A DNA stretch of 64,000 nt from an uncultured Ruminococcus sp. (GCA_902774325.1 CACYIC010000004.1:62001-126000), one strand, 5' to 3'; positions 19,008 to 27,346 are shown, numbered from the stretch's first letter. Notes: generated by a model not told the origin, from the sequence alone. A program made the numbers and translations.

Positions 19008-19523
19008 ATGAACAATATTATCATCTGCGGCTTCATGGGCTGCGGAAAATCGACTATAGGAAGAAACACCGCCCGCAAAACGGGCAGAAGATTCATTGAT
19101 ATGGATCGCTATATTGAACAAAAGGCGGGAATGAGCGTTTCGGAGATCTTTGAGCTCTTCGGAGAGGCTCATTTCAGAGAGCTCGAGCACGAAGCCTGCG
19201 TTGAGCTGAGCCAAATGAAGCGGCTTATAGTCGCCTCGGGCGGCGGCGCGCTCACCTTTGAGCGCAACGTTGAGGCGTTCAAGGGCAAGGACACGATCGT
19301 GCTGCTCGACGTCCCGCTTGAGGTGATACGCTATCGGCTGAGGAACGACAGGGTACGCCCCCTTCTGCAGCGTCCCGATAAGGACAGGGCTATGACGGAG
19401 CTTTACAACAAGCGGCTCCCGCTGTACCGCGCCGCTGCGGATTACACCGTTGAAGGGCAGAATACGCCGATCAAGACCACCGCGGCGATGATCGAGCTTA
19501 TAAAAAGCCTCCCTCACACTTGA
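19008..19523 (+). CDS. aroK: Shikimate kinase
   Basis: Phosphorylates shikimate at O3. The 171-residue P-loop kinase has Walker A GFMGCGKST at residues 8-16, the DMDRYIE shikimate-binding motif, FRELEHEAC, SGGGAL and the RPLL lid. The frame stays open upstream into aroE, but the ATG 7 bases after the aroE stop gives the normal family length and N-terminus (MNNIIICGFMG). It has no strong ribosome site of its own and is probably translated by coupling with aroE. A palindromic repeat lies between it and tyrA. Confidence 0.94.
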   Translation: MNNIIICGFMGCGKSTIGRNTARKTGRRFIDMDRYIEQKAGMSVSEIFELFGEAHFRELEHEACVELSQMKRLIVASGGGALTFERNVEAFKGKDTIVLLDVPLEVIRYRLRNDRVRPLLQRPDKDRAMTELYNKRLPLYRAAADYTVEGQNTPIKTTAAMIELIKSLPHT

Positions 19524-19562
19524 CTGTATCAATTTAAAGTGATAAAATATTGAAAACAACAA

Positions 19563-19607
19563 GGGCAACGCCGCGCAATACGTGCCGGAGGCTCGCGCGG
19601 CGCTCCC
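19563..19607 (+). repeat. Palindromic intergenic repeat, copy B, inside the aro operon
   Basis: GGGCAACGCCGCGC - CAATACG... - GCGCGGCGCTCCC. This member of the dispersed family sits between aroK and tyrA, with no T run after it, so it is more likely an mRNA-stability or polarity element than a full terminator. Confidence 0.65.
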
Positions 19608-19626
19608 GAAGGATCGGAGAATACTT

Positions 19627-20457
19627 ATGAACATCGCGGTCATCGGCTTGGGCATAATCGGCGGAAGCTATTGCAAGACCATCAAAAAGCATACGAACCA
19701 CCATGTGATCGGCGTCAACCGCTCGGCTGAGGTCGCTGAAAGAGCGCTCTCGGACGGCGCCGTAGACGAGATCGGCACAGCGGAAAGTCTCGGCAAAGCC
19801 GACCTTATCATCCTCTGCATGTATCCCGGGGCGTGCATAGATTACATCTCCGCAAACGGAAAATACATCAAAAAGGGCGCGATCGTCACCGATTCCTCGG
19901 GAATCAAGCGCGCGATCTGCCCGCAGCTCGAGGAGCTTTCCCGGGAATTCGGCTTTGTTTTCATCGGAAGTCACCCGATGGCGGGAAAAGAAAAGAACGG
20001 CTACGAGGTGAGCGACGACAGCCTTTTTGACGGCGCGAGCTTCATCATCACGCCCTGCGGCGCTCCGCCGGAAAGGGTTGAGCAGCTTTCGGACTTCGCG
20101 CTCTCGATCGGCTTCGGGACGGTCAAAATCACCACCCCCGAGGAGCACGACCGCATGATAGCCTTCACCTCACAGCTTCCTCACGTTCTCGCCTGCTCTT
20201 ACGTTCTCAGTCCCAGCTGTCCCAATCACGACGGCTTTTCGGCGGGCAGCTACCGCGACGTTTCAAGAGTCGCGAACATCAACTCAAAGCTTTGGAGCGA
20301 GCTGTTCCTCGAGAACAGGGAGCCGCTGATCGAGGAGCTTGACATCCTGATAAAAAACATCACAAATATCATTGATTCCATAAAGAACAACGACAAGGCA
20401 GCGCTTGAGGAGCTGCTCGAACAGGGTCATCTGGTAAAGCAGCGGCTCGGAGAATAA
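19627..20457 (+). CDS. tyrA: Prephenate dehydrogenase
   Basis: Oxidatively decarboxylates prephenate to 4-hydroxyphenylpyruvate, the tyrosine branch. The 276-residue protein starts with the NAD-binding turn IAVIGLGIIGGSYCK and has the prephenate dehydrogenase signatures SHPMAGKEKNG and FTSQLPHVLA, with the catalytic His in the second. There is no C-terminal ACT domain, so feedback by tyrosine through that route is not expected. A GTG at 19582 would lengthen the protein into the palindromic repeat; ATG 19627 after CGGAGA is preferred. aroB follows 10 bases after the stop. Confidence 0.92.
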   Translation: MNIAVIGLGIIGGSYCKTIKKHTNHHVIGVNRSAEVAERALSDGAVDEIGTAESLGKADLIILCMYPGACIDYISANGKYIKKGAIVTDSSGIKRAICPQLEELSREFGFVFIGSHPMAGKEKNGYEVSDDSLFDGASFIITPCGAPPERVEQLSDFALSIGFGTVKITTPEEHDRMIAFTSQLPHVLACSYVLSPSCPNHDGFSAGSYRDVSRVANINSKLWSELFLENREPLIEELDILIKNITNIIDSIKNNDKAALEELLEQGHLVKQRLGE

Positions 20458-20467
20458 GGAGGAGCTT

Positions 20468-21520
20468 ATGAAAACCGTTCATGTGAGCACCGGCAAACCC
20501 TACGATATATTTATTGAGCGCGGTCTGCTCGACTCCTGCGGCAAGCTGCTCAGAGGCCTGACTCAGGCAACAAGGGTAACGATCGTCTGCGATACAAACG
20601 TCGCCCCGATCTACAAGCAGAGGGTGCAAAGCTCGCTGCTGACCCAAGGCTTTTCGGTGAACACTCATATTTTCCCCGCGGGGGAACAAAACAAAACGCT
20701 TGATACGATCGCCTCGATCTATTCGAGCCTTGCGGATTTCCGAATGACGCGAAAGGATGTTATCGTCGCCCTCGGCGGCGGCGTCTGCGGCGACATGGCG
20801 GGCTTCGCGGCGGCTTCGTATCTGCGCGGTATCGATTTTTTGCAGATCCCGACCTCGCTTCTCGCTCAGGTAGATTCCTCTGTCGGAGGAAAAACGGGAG
20901 TCGACCTGCCTCAGGGCAAAAATCTGGTCGGCGCGTTCCATCAGCCGCTCGCCGTGCTCATCGATCCCGACACCCTCTCGACCCTGCCCGACGAATTCAT
21001 GCGCGACGGGATGGGCGAGGTCATAAAGTACGGCTGCATCAAGGACGCGGAGTTCTTTGAGTTTCTGGAACGCGAAAACGCCTTCAAGCGCTTGGAGGAC
21101 GTCATCGAGGTCTGCGTAAAAATCAAGCGCGACGTCGTCAGCCGCGACGAACGCGAGGCTGGCGAGCGAATGCTTCTTAACTTCGGGCACACCCTCGGTC
21201 ATGCGATAGAAAAGCTGAGCGGCTTCGGCGGGATAACTCACGGCATGGCCGTCGCGGTCGGCATGGTTATGATCGCGAATATCGGCGAGGAGCGCGGGAT
21301 CACCGAACCCGGCACCGCCGAAAGAATAGCCTCCGTATGCAAAAAATACGGTCTGCCGACCTCGACCCGGTTTTCGGCTCACGAGCTGGCGCAGGCGGCT
21401 ATGGGCGACAAAAAAACCGCCCTCGGCTCGATCAGCCCGGTGATGCTCAAAAGAATAGGCGAAAGCCTCATCCGAAAGACCGCTCTTGAAGACTTTGAAA
21501 GATTTATTACGGTTCCTTAA
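20468..21520 (+). CDS. aroB: 3-Dehydroquinate synthase
   Basis: NAD- and metal-dependent cyclase making 3-dehydroquinate from DAHP. The 350-residue protein shows the family's nucleotide-binding GGGVCGDMAGFAA, the substrate loop PTSLLAQVDSSVGGKTG, GMGEVIKYG, and the metal-binding histidines in NFGHTLGHAIE and GITHGMAVAVG. AAGGAGGAGCTT precedes the ATG. aroA begins 1 base after its stop. Confidence 0.96.
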   Translation: MKTVHVSTGKPYDIFIERGLLDSCGKLLRGLTQATRVTIVCDTNVAPIYKQRVQSSLLTQGFSVNTHIFPAGEQNKTLDTIASIYSSLADFRMTRKDVIVALGGGVCGDMAGFAAASYLRGIDFLQIPTSLLAQVDSSVGGKTGVDLPQGKNLVGAFHQPLAVLIDPDTLSTLPDEFMRDGMGEVIKYGCIKDAEFFEFLERENAFKRLEDVIEVCVKIKRDVVSRDEREAGERMLLNFGHTLGHAIEKLSGFGGITHGMAVAVGMVMIANIGEERGITEPGTAERIASVCKKYGLPTSTRFSAHELAQAAMGDKKTALGSISPVMLKRIGESLIRKTALEDFERFITVP

Positions 21521-21521
21521 T

Positions 21522-22781
21522 ATGAAAAGTGTACATTTTAAACCCTTCTCTCCCCTCGGAGCAATTGATGCTCCGCCCTCAAAAAGCGACGTCCACCGCG
21601 CCGTTATCTGCGCGGCTCTCTCCGGCGGCGTCTGCACCGTATCTCCCGTGGCGCTCTCGGAGGATATCAAGGCGACGATCGGCTGCGTCGAGGCGCTGGG
21701 AGCGAAAGCGGAAATAAACAAAAACGTTCTGACTATCGACGGCACGGATATTTTCAAAAAACCAAAAGCGCTGCTTGACTGCCGCGAGAGCGGCAGCACC
21801 CTGCGCTTTCTGATCCCAGTTGCCGCCGCAGGCGGCATCGACGCGGAATTTACCGGCAGAGGCAGGCTCCCCGAGCGCCCCCTCGGAGTTTACCGTGAGG
21901 CGCTCCCCGAAAAAGGCGTGAGTCCGGAAAGCGGCGGCGGTCTGCCGCTGAAAATAAGCGGCAGGCTCAAAAGCGGCGTTTTCCGCGTCCCTGGCGACGT
22001 CAGCTCTCAGTTTATCTCGGGACTGCTCTTCGCTCTGCCCCTGCTCAGGGGTGACAGCGATATCATCCTCACCTCGCCGATCCAGAGCGCGGGTTATATA
22101 AATATGACGATCCGCACCATGTCAAAGTTCGGCATTGAGGTCGATATTCTCGACAACGGCTGGCACGTCCGCGGTAATCAGCATTATATACCTTCGGATT
22201 ATCTCACGGACGGCGACTGGTCGCAGGCGGCGTTCTTCCTCGCGGCGGGCGCTGTGGGCGGCGAAGTCACCGTAAACAATATAAATATAGATTCTGCGCA
22301 GGGCGACAGGCGAATAGCCGCTCTGCTCAGGGAATTCGGCGCCGAGCTCGAGCAGACGGGCAGCTCGGTCACAGTTCAGAAAAGCAGGCTGAAAGCGATC
22401 GAAATCGACGCTTCGCAGATCCCGGACCTTGTTCCGGCTCTCGCGGTCTGCGGCGCCTTTGCCGAGGGCACGACAAGGATCACCAACGCCGCGCGGCTTC
22501 GGGTAAAGGAGAGCGACAGGCTCAAAACCACCGCCGCTCTGATAAACTCGCTCGGAGGCAGCGCGAGAGAGCTTCCCGACGGACTGGAAATAAAGGGCGG
22601 CTCACTCTCCGGCGGCAGCGTCTCCGGCGAAAACGATCACCGAATAGTTATGGCGGCGGCGACCTGCGCGGCAGGCGCCGAGGGAGAGATAAGCTGCACG
22701 GACGCGCTGAGCGTCAACAAGAGCTATCCCGCGTTTTTTGACGATTACAACTCGATCGGCGGAAAAGCGGAGCTGATTTAA
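21522..22781 (+). CDS. aroA: 5-Enolpyruvylshikimate-3-phosphate synthase
   Basis: Transfers enolpyruvyl from PEP to shikimate 3-phosphate. The 419-residue protein has the S3P-binding PPSKSDVHR, the ESGSTLRFLIP signature and the late RVKESDRLKT motif, then NDHRIVMA near the C-terminus. In ESGSTLRF the loop differs from the LGNAGTA class, and the sequence is divergent as in class II or other Firmicute enzymes. A TTG at 21486 would overlap aroB; ATG 21522 gives the normal N-terminus. aroC follows 17 bases later. Confidence 0.95.
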   Translation: MKSVHFKPFSPLGAIDAPPSKSDVHRAVICAALSGGVCTVSPVALSEDIKATIGCVEALGAKAEINKNVLTIDGTDIFKKPKALLDCRESGSTLRFLIPVAAAGGIDAEFTGRGRLPERPLGVYREALPEKGVSPESGGGLPLKISGRLKSGVFRVPGDVSSQFISGLLFALPLLRGDSDIILTSPIQSAGYINMTIRTMSKFGIEVDILDNGWHVRGNQHYIPSDYLTDGDWSQAAFFLAAGAVGGEVTVNNINIDSAQGDRRIAALLREFGAELEQTGSSVTVQKSRLKAIEIDASQIPDLVPALAVCGAFAEGTTRITNAARLRVKESDRLKTTAALINSLGGSARELPDGLEIKGGSLSGGSVSGENDHRIVMAAATCAAGAEGEISCTDALSVNKSYPAFFDDYNSIGGKAELI

Positions 22782-22798
22782 TAAAAGGAGAAAAAGCC

Positions 22799-23881
22799 AT
22801 GTCCTCGACCTTCGGAGAAAAAATAAAAATATCGATTTTCGGCGAGAGTCACGGCGCGGGCATCGGCGTGGTGATAGACGGCTTGCCGGCGGGCGTAAAA
22901 ATCGACATGGACGCGGTTCGCGCCCAGATGTCGCGGCGCGCGCCCGGGAAAGACAGGACAGCCACTCCGCGCAGGGAGAGCGACCTGCCGAGGATCCTCT
23001 CCGGGCTTCTCGGCGACGTCCTTACGGGAGCGCCGCTCTGCGCCCTTATCGAAAACACGAACACCCGCTCGGGGGATTACTCGAACCTCGCCCTCCTTCC
23101 CCGTCCCGGTCACAGCGATTACACCGCCTTTCTGCGCTACAGGGGCAGCAACGACGTCCGTGGCGGCGGACACTTTTCGGGCAGACTCACCGCTCCTTTG
23201 GTTTTCGCGGGAGCAGTTTGCAGGCAGATACTCGAAAAAAAGGGCGTAAGAATCGCCGCCCATATTTACAATATAGGCGGCGTGTACGACAAACATTTTG
23301 ATCCCGTCGATATAAAAGACGAGCTTATTGACAGGCTTTCCGCCTCTTCCTTCTCGCTCATAGACGAAGCCCGGGAAACCGAGATGCGCGCCGAGGTCGA
23401 GACGGCGAGGCTTGCGCTCGACAGCGTCGGCGGCAGCGTCGAATGCGTTGTGAAGGGCTTTCCCGCCGGGATCGGCGAGCCGATCTTCGACGGCGTCGAG
23501 GGAGCGATAGCCAAGGCGGTTTTCGGGATCCCCGCCGTCAAGGGGATAGAATTCGGAGCGGGCTTTGAGCTTTCAAAAATGCGCGGCTCACAAGCGAACG
23601 ACCCCTTCCGAATGGAAAACGGCAGGGTCGTCACCGCAACCAACAACTGCGGCGGTATCCTCGGCGGCATCTCCGACGGAATGCCGATCATCTTCCGCGC
23701 TGCGATCAAGCCTACCCCTTCGATCGCGCAAAAGCAGCGCACGGTAAACCTCTCGACAGGCGAAAACGCCGAGCTTGAAATAAAAGGCAGACACGATCCC
23801 TGCATAGTGCCGCGAGCCGTTCCGGTGATCGAGGCGGCGGCGGCGATCGCTCTTATAAATCTTACGGAGGAATTATCATGA
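22799..23881 (+). CDS. aroC: Chorismate synthase
   Basis: Flavin-dependent 1,4-elimination that turns EPSP into chorismate. The 360-residue protein has all three signatures: GESHGAGIGVVIDGLPAG, SGRLTAPLVFAGAVC preceded by RGGGHFSGR, and the C-terminal GRHDPCIVPRAVPVIEAA. AAAAGGAGAAAAAGCC precedes the ATG. Its stop overlaps the chorismate mutase start by 4 bases (ATGA), so the two are translationally coupled. Confidence 0.97.
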   Translation: MSSTFGEKIKISIFGESHGAGIGVVIDGLPAGVKIDMDAVRAQMSRRAPGKDRTATPRRESDLPRILSGLLGDVLTGAPLCALIENTNTRSGDYSNLALLPRPGHSDYTAFLRYRGSNDVRGGGHFSGRLTAPLVFAGAVCRQILEKKGVRIAAHIYNIGGVYDKHFDPVDIKDELIDRLSASSFSLIDEARETEMRAEVETARLALDSVGGSVECVVKGFPAGIGEPIFDGVEGAIAKAVFGIPAVKGIEFGAGFELSKMRGSQANDPFRMENGRVVTATNNCGGILGGISDGMPIIFRAAIKPTPSIAQKQRTVNLSTGENAELEIKGRHDPCIVPRAVPVIEAAAAIALINLTEELS

Positions 23882-24147
23882 AGGAGCTTAACACGATACG
23901 CAGCGAAATAGACGCCATCGACAGCGAGCTTATCGAGCTTTTCATGAAGCGCATGGACTGCTCCAGGGAGGTCGCGGAATACAAGATCGCAAACGATATC
24001 CCCGTACTTAACCGCGCCAGAGAGGATGAGATCCTCGGATCCGTTGAGGCGCGCGGCGGCGAATACGGCAAATACGCGCGTGAGCTCTACAAAAAAATCA
24101 TGGAGCTTTCAAGGGAGCTGCAGAGCGAAATAATAAATGGTCAATAA
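23878..24147 (+). CDS. Chorismate mutase, AroQ type
   Basis: Rearranges chorismate to prephenate, feeding the tyrA product of the same operon. The 89-residue all-helical protein fits the AroQ monofunctional class: IRSEIDAIDSELIELF at the N-terminus, then RMDCSREVAEYK with the conserved Arg and Lys, VLNRAREDEIL, and the final helix. There is no fused dehydratase. It is the last gene of the operon and is coupled to aroC by ATGA overlap. Two hairpins follow. Confidence 0.93.
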   Translation: MKELNTIRSEIDAIDSELIELFMKRMDCSREVAEYKIANDIPVLNRAREDEILGSVEARGGEYGKYARELYKKIMELSRELQSEIINGQ

Positions 24148-24165
24148 GCTTCTCTCAAACAAAAC

Positions 24166-24199
24166 GGTCAAGAACGGGGATCATTCCCGTTAAGCGACC
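24166..24199 (+). other. Hairpin after the chorismate mutase gene
   Basis: GGTC and GACC flank AACGGG - GATCATT - CCCGTT. No T run follows; it may support the true terminator at 24220 or stabilise the 3' end. Confidence 0.55.
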
Positions 24200-24218
24200 A
24201 CTGATCAATTAAGCAAAA

Positions 24219-24255
24219 ACCGACCCGAGGCAAAAGCCCGGGTCGGAATTTTTTG
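24219..24255 (+). terminator. Terminator of the aro operon
   Basis: CCGACCCGAGGC pairs with GCCCGGGTCGG around a small loop, followed by AATTTTTT. Confidence 0.93.
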
Positions 24256-24289
24256 ATCTTTAGTTTTTTTCAGGATGTCGGCGTTATAC

Positions 24290-24475
24290 TAATCTCAGAT
24301 AAAAAGTGGACAAAGATTTGCGAGGATATTTTTCGCAAGACGAGGCGAAGGACGCCGCAAGGCTGGCGCCTTGCAAGGACGAAGGACGCCGCAAGGCTGG
24401 CGCCTTGCAAGGACGACAACGAAGTATTGCGGAAAATAGACCGCAAAGATTGTCTGTTTTTTATTTGAGTTTAGT
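24290..24475. repeat. Noncoding repeat region with two 34-base tandem units
   Basis: Two identical 34-base units (24347-24380 and 24381-24414), each containing an inverted repeat (GCCGCAAGGC - GCCTTGC). They sit between two flanks that themselves look repetitive: TTTTTCGCAAGACGAGGCG before them, and after them GACCGCAAAGATTG plus TTTTTTATTTGAGTTTA, which recurs after the GH31 gene near 37620-37670. It fills the gap between the aro terminator and the LCP gene stop. No protein signal is credible here. Confidence 0.75.
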
Positions 24476-24476
24476 A

Positions 24477-25943
24477 TTACTTTTTCTCGACGTAGAAAAC
24501 CTCGAGGAACTGTTCAAAGAACTTCTGCTCGTCGATATTGAATTCGGCGTGCTGCTCCTTTTCGTTGTACGTCATCTTTCCGTCGACATTCTTGATCTCG
24601 AGCTTCAGCCCGTTTCCCGTCACGATCTCCTTGGCAAGATATGAAATGCGCGAAGGGTCGAGGTCAGTGCAGGAATAGGGCGAGGACGCGTTAAAGAGCG
24701 ACACCGGAACGGTGATATCCTTCTTGGTCGCGGCAACGACCTTCTTCACAAACTCTGTAGCGTAGATCTGCTGGCGCTTGTTTCGCTTGAGGTTTGCGTC
24801 GACCTGTTCCATCGAGCGCTTGCGCACAAAATGCTCGGCTTCGATGCCCTCAAGGTGGTAGCTCTCGCCCTCGACAAACTCCGCGATCGTCTCGGGAGAT
24901 ACTACGTCCACTCCGCCGACCGCGTCATTCAAAGAAACAACGCCGTCGAGATCCAGCGCAAAATAGGTGCTGATCGGGAGATTATAGAATATCCTCGCCA
25001 CGCTCGTCATGGTGTTCTGACAGCTTTGCTCGTTGGTATCCCCGTAGGCGTAAGCAAGACAAATCTGCTGACGCTGCATTCCCGCGTAAATACCTTCGCT
25101 GTATACGGGTACGTCGGTCATGGTATCGCGCGGAAGATTGACCACGGTGCATTTGTCCGTTTTTGTATCGAAGGCAGCTATCGCGATGACGTCCGCCTGA
25201 CCGTTGCCGCCGCCCTCGTATCTTTCATCCATGCTGTTTTTGTCAACGCCCATAAAGAGCATATTTGTGATATTCTTGTTGTATTCGTACTTCTTGCCCT
25301 TGTAGGTGATATAGTCGCCCGTATCGTCGACCTTCGCCTCGATATCATCGGGGAGACGGACGTCCACGGGATTGTCGAGCATCGCCCTCTGACCCTGATA
25401 AATCAGGAACGCGCCGGTACCGACCGCGATAAGAATGAGTGAAAGCAGCACTATGCCGATAATCAGCAGCACTTTCTTCCATGTTTTCATTTTCTTTTTG
25501 CGGCGGCTTTTGTGATGGCCGCTGCTGTGGTGATGGCTGCTGTGGTGATGACTGCTGTGATGATGGCGGCTGTGCGAGCGGTCGGAAAGCACAAAGTCTC
25601 CGATCCCCTCCTTTTCCAGCTCGGGATCGGCTTCCGGGTCGAGCTCGCTGCTCATGATGTAGCCGGAATGGGAAGTGCCCCTCTTTTTTTTGTGCTTCGG
25701 AAAACGGTAGTCAACCGCGTCGTCGCTCACGCTGCGCTCGTCGCGCTCTACGGGGAACCTTTCGCCCATCGCTCTTATTCCCTCGGAAACGCCGTTATCG
25801 GCAGATTCGCCTTCAAAGCCCGCGGAGACTTCCTCATCCGCGAAAGACTCGTCATCGTAGTCCCGCATACGGCTTTTTCTCAGCATATCGCTGCTCGAAT
25901 ACAGGTCGTTTCCGTCATTTTTGAAATCATTCGGTTGGCTCAT
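24477..25943 (-). CDS. LytR-CpsA-Psr (LCP) family protein with His-rich cytoplasmic region
   Basis: LCP enzymes sit on the outer face of the membrane and transfer teichoic acid or capsule chains from lipid carriers to peptidoglycan. The 488-residue protein has a long charged N-terminal cytoplasmic region (1-150), including a His/Ser run HHHSSHHHSSHHHSS (about 127-141), then a basic patch KSRRKKKMK, one membrane span (about 158-181), and the extracellular LCP domain with FMGVDKN, VVNLPRDTM and the catalytic-site Arg of RNKRQQ. The His-rich run is not typical. The gene overlaps the sortase gene by 17 bases, so both belong to one operon. The TTG/ATG start region was taken at the ATG 25943. Confidence 0.9.
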   Translation of the reverse strand: MSQPNDFKNDGNDLYSSSDMLRKSRMRDYDDESFADEEVSAGFEGESADNGVSEGIRAMGERFPVERDERSVSDDAVDYRFPKHKKKRGTSHSGYIMSSELDPEADPELEKEGIGDFVLSDRSHSRHHHSSHHHSSHHHSSGHHKSRRKKKMKTWKKVLLIIGIVLLSLILIAVGTGAFLIYQGQRAMLDNPVDVRLPDDIEAKVDDTGDYITYKGKKYEYNKNITNMLFMGVDKNSMDERYEGGGNGQADVIAIAAFDTKTDKCTVVNLPRDTMTDVPVYSEGIYAGMQRQQICLAYAYGDTNEQSCQNTMTSVARIFYNLPISTYFALDLDGVVSLNDAVGGVDVVSPETIAEFVEGESYHLEGIEAEHFVRKRSMEQVDANLKRNKRQQIYATEFVKKVVAATKKDITVPVSLFNASSPYSCTDLDPSRISYLAKEIVTGNGLKLEIKNVDGKMTYNEKEQHAEFNIDEQKFFEQFLEVFYVEKK

Positions 25944-26772
25944 CGTTGATCAGTACCCCCTCGACCAGATATCTTCCGACATCATTATCGTTGCAGGTGC
26001 TCAGCACCACAAGCTTGCTGTTGAGATCAAGCTTTACGGATTCGTTTACGTTCGCGTTTATTGAGTGGGGATTTTTGGAATCCTCAAGCCAGTTTTTGAA
26101 CACCTCGTCGTTCGTAAAGTCAAAGGAATTCATGATGTGACGGTCGTCGTATACAAAGGCTGACACGACCTCGTAGGTCAGTCTGCGATCCTTTGTGAAA
26201 ATATAAAAATACTTGTGGCTGCTGAAAAAGTCGGGATCCTCAAATCTGTGAAGGGTAGCGAACATCGAGCCGTCAAGCATATTGTGACCGTAGAGCACGG
26301 TAACGCGGTCGGAATAATCGCGCTTGTTGCACTTCTGGGAATAGATCGCTCCCGCGAAGCTGTAGTTTCCGTACACGTCCCTGTGAAGATAATAGTTATC
26401 GTCGCCGTCGCTCTGAGCAACAGGATAATTTATATTTGTATCGGGCACATAAAGCCATGAATAAACATCCGGATTCTGCTGAGAAAGAGAATTCAGGTCA
26501 ACGGGGTTGTTCACCGGCTGTTCGCCGTCTCCGCTCTTCTTGGTGGGCTTGGTCGCCGGAGATACCGTGCTTCCCGAAGCGTCGGTAGCCGGCTGAGCCT
26601 CGGTAGGATCGGTCACGTCGATATTGCTCGCATAGGAGCTTGCAAGCTTTTTATACTCGTCATCGGTATGTTTTGTATTCAGCGTTTTAAAAATCAGGAA
26701 ACCGACCGCTCCAAGCAGCGCGATCAGGCTGATAATAATTACAATTATGGCAATCGTTTTTCTTTTTTTCAT
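25927..26772 (-). CDS. Class B sortase
   Basis: Membrane-bound transpeptidase that cleaves a sorting signal between Thr and Gly (or Asn) and attaches the protein to the cell wall. Its 281 residues comprise an N-terminal anchor (about 7-29), a Pro/Thr/Ser linker (50-95) and the sortase barrel. Class B features: NPDVYSWLYVPDTNINYPV, then YGHNM with catalytic His163, LSTC with Cys260, and Arg267 in VGRYL. Just upstream on the same strand is a tiny protein with an SPKTG sorting signal; class B enzymes such as that of Clostridioides difficile accept (S/P)PxTG motifs, so it is a likely substrate. The gene overlaps the LCP gene. Confidence 0.93.
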   Translation of the reverse strand: MKKRKTIAIIVIIISLIALLGAVGFLIFKTLNTKHTDDEYKKLASSYASNIDVTDPTEAQPATDASGSTVSPATKPTKKSGDGEQPVNNPVDLNSLSQQNPDVYSWLYVPDTNINYPVAQSDGDDNYYLHRDVYGNYSFAGAIYSQKCNKRDYSDRVTVLYGHNMLDGSMFATLHRFEDPDFFSSHKYFYIFTKDRRLTYEVVSAFVYDDRHIMNSFDFTNDEVFKNWLEDSKNPHSINANVNESVKLDLNSKLVVLSTCNDNDVGRYLVEGVLINDEPTE

Positions 26773-26801
26773 TTTTTACCTCAATGAGAAAAAGCGTCAT
26801 G

Positions 26802-26832
26802 AAAAAAAGCCTCTCACAACTGAAGAGGCTTT
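26802..26832 (-). terminator. Terminator between the SPKTG protein and the sortase
   Basis: On the minus strand AAAGCCTCTT - CAGTTG - TGAGAGGCTTTTTTT. It lies between substrate and sortase genes, which would allow much substrate mRNA and limited read-through into the enzyme. Confidence 0.92.
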
Positions 26833-26852
26833 AATTCATACTTCAATCAAAA

Positions 26853-27092
26853 TTATTTCTTTGACTTAGCAAGTACTACGGAAGCTGCACCGCAAGCTGC
26901 TACAGAAAGAGCAATCACGGAATAGATCGCGAAGTCAGCAGAACCTGTCTTAGGAGATGTAGGATCGGAAGGAGTTGAAGGTGTAGGCGCTGTTGTAGCA
27001 ACAGGGCTGTTCACGCTTGTTCCTGCGAATACAGGTACCGCTGAGAAAGCAACGATGAGAGCCGCAGCCGCAGCTGTGATAATTCTTTTCAT
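26853..27092 (-). CDS. Small surface protein with SPKTG sorting signal, likely sortase substrate
   Basis: The 79-residue product is a complete wall-anchored protein in miniature. It has a Sec signal peptide (residues 1-23, ending VPVFA) and a 22-residue Thr/Pro/Ser linker. The sorting motif SPKTG (46-50), a hydrophobic span (about 53-74) and the tail KSKK follow. After both cuts only about 26 residues (24-49) would remain on the wall. The start is ATG 27092, placed by GGAGAG 7 bases upstream; the earlier ATG at 27107 overlaps that ribosome site. A consensus promoter, a folded leader and a strong terminator suggest high, separate expression. No known function; a wall spacer, adhesin fragment or peptide is possible. 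Confidence 0.85.
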   Translation of the reverse strand: MKRIITAAAAALIVAFSAVPVFAGTSVNSPVATTAPTPSTPSDPTSPKTGSADFAIYSVIALSVAACGAASVVLAKSKK

Positions 27093-27136
27093 TTGATATC
27101 TCTCCATTTCTTAAGAATTACTAAATTCATCGTCAC

Positions 27137-27171
27137 GGTTTATACCTGCGCAACGCATCAGGTCAAAAACC
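27137..27171 (-). other. Structured 5' leader of the SPKTG gene
   Basis: Two nested stems in the untranslated leader: GGTTT/AAACC outside and ACCTG/CAGGT inside, with a GC-rich loop. The leader is about 95 bases long. It does not match a riboswitch class I can name. Confidence 0.5.
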
Positions 27172-27194
27172 TATGATTCAAAATTTGTAGGTAT

Positions 27195-27223
27195 ATTATA
27201 GCACACTATTTTAGCGTTGTAAA
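27195..27223 (-). promoter_or_regulatory. Promoter of the SPKTG surface protein gene
   Basis: On the minus strand TTTACA - 17 bases - TATAAT, about 103 bases before the start codon. Confidence 0.88.
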
Positions 27224-27317
27224 GAGATATTTTAAAAAAATTGCTTTTAATTTTTGCTTTTATCCTCTCCGACGCCCCCGAAAGCCTCAAAAAATGGCTT
27301 AATCTTTAAGGTTTCTA

Positions 27318-27346
27318 TTGCATTGAGGATAATTAAAATGTATAAT
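27318..27346 (+). promoter_or_regulatory. nadA promoter
   Basis: TTGCAT - 17 bases - TATAAT on the plus strand, 85 bases before nadA. The stretch 27224-27317 between it and the divergent promoter shows nothing else. Confidence 0.85.

Noticed and set aside
20369..21838. Long minus-strand frame opposite aroB and the aroA start
   Set aside because: Antisense to a full-length, motif-complete aroB; no start signals and no recognisable domains.
24347..24414. CRISPR-like array
   Set aside because: The two 34-base units are directly adjacent with no spacers and there are no cas genes.
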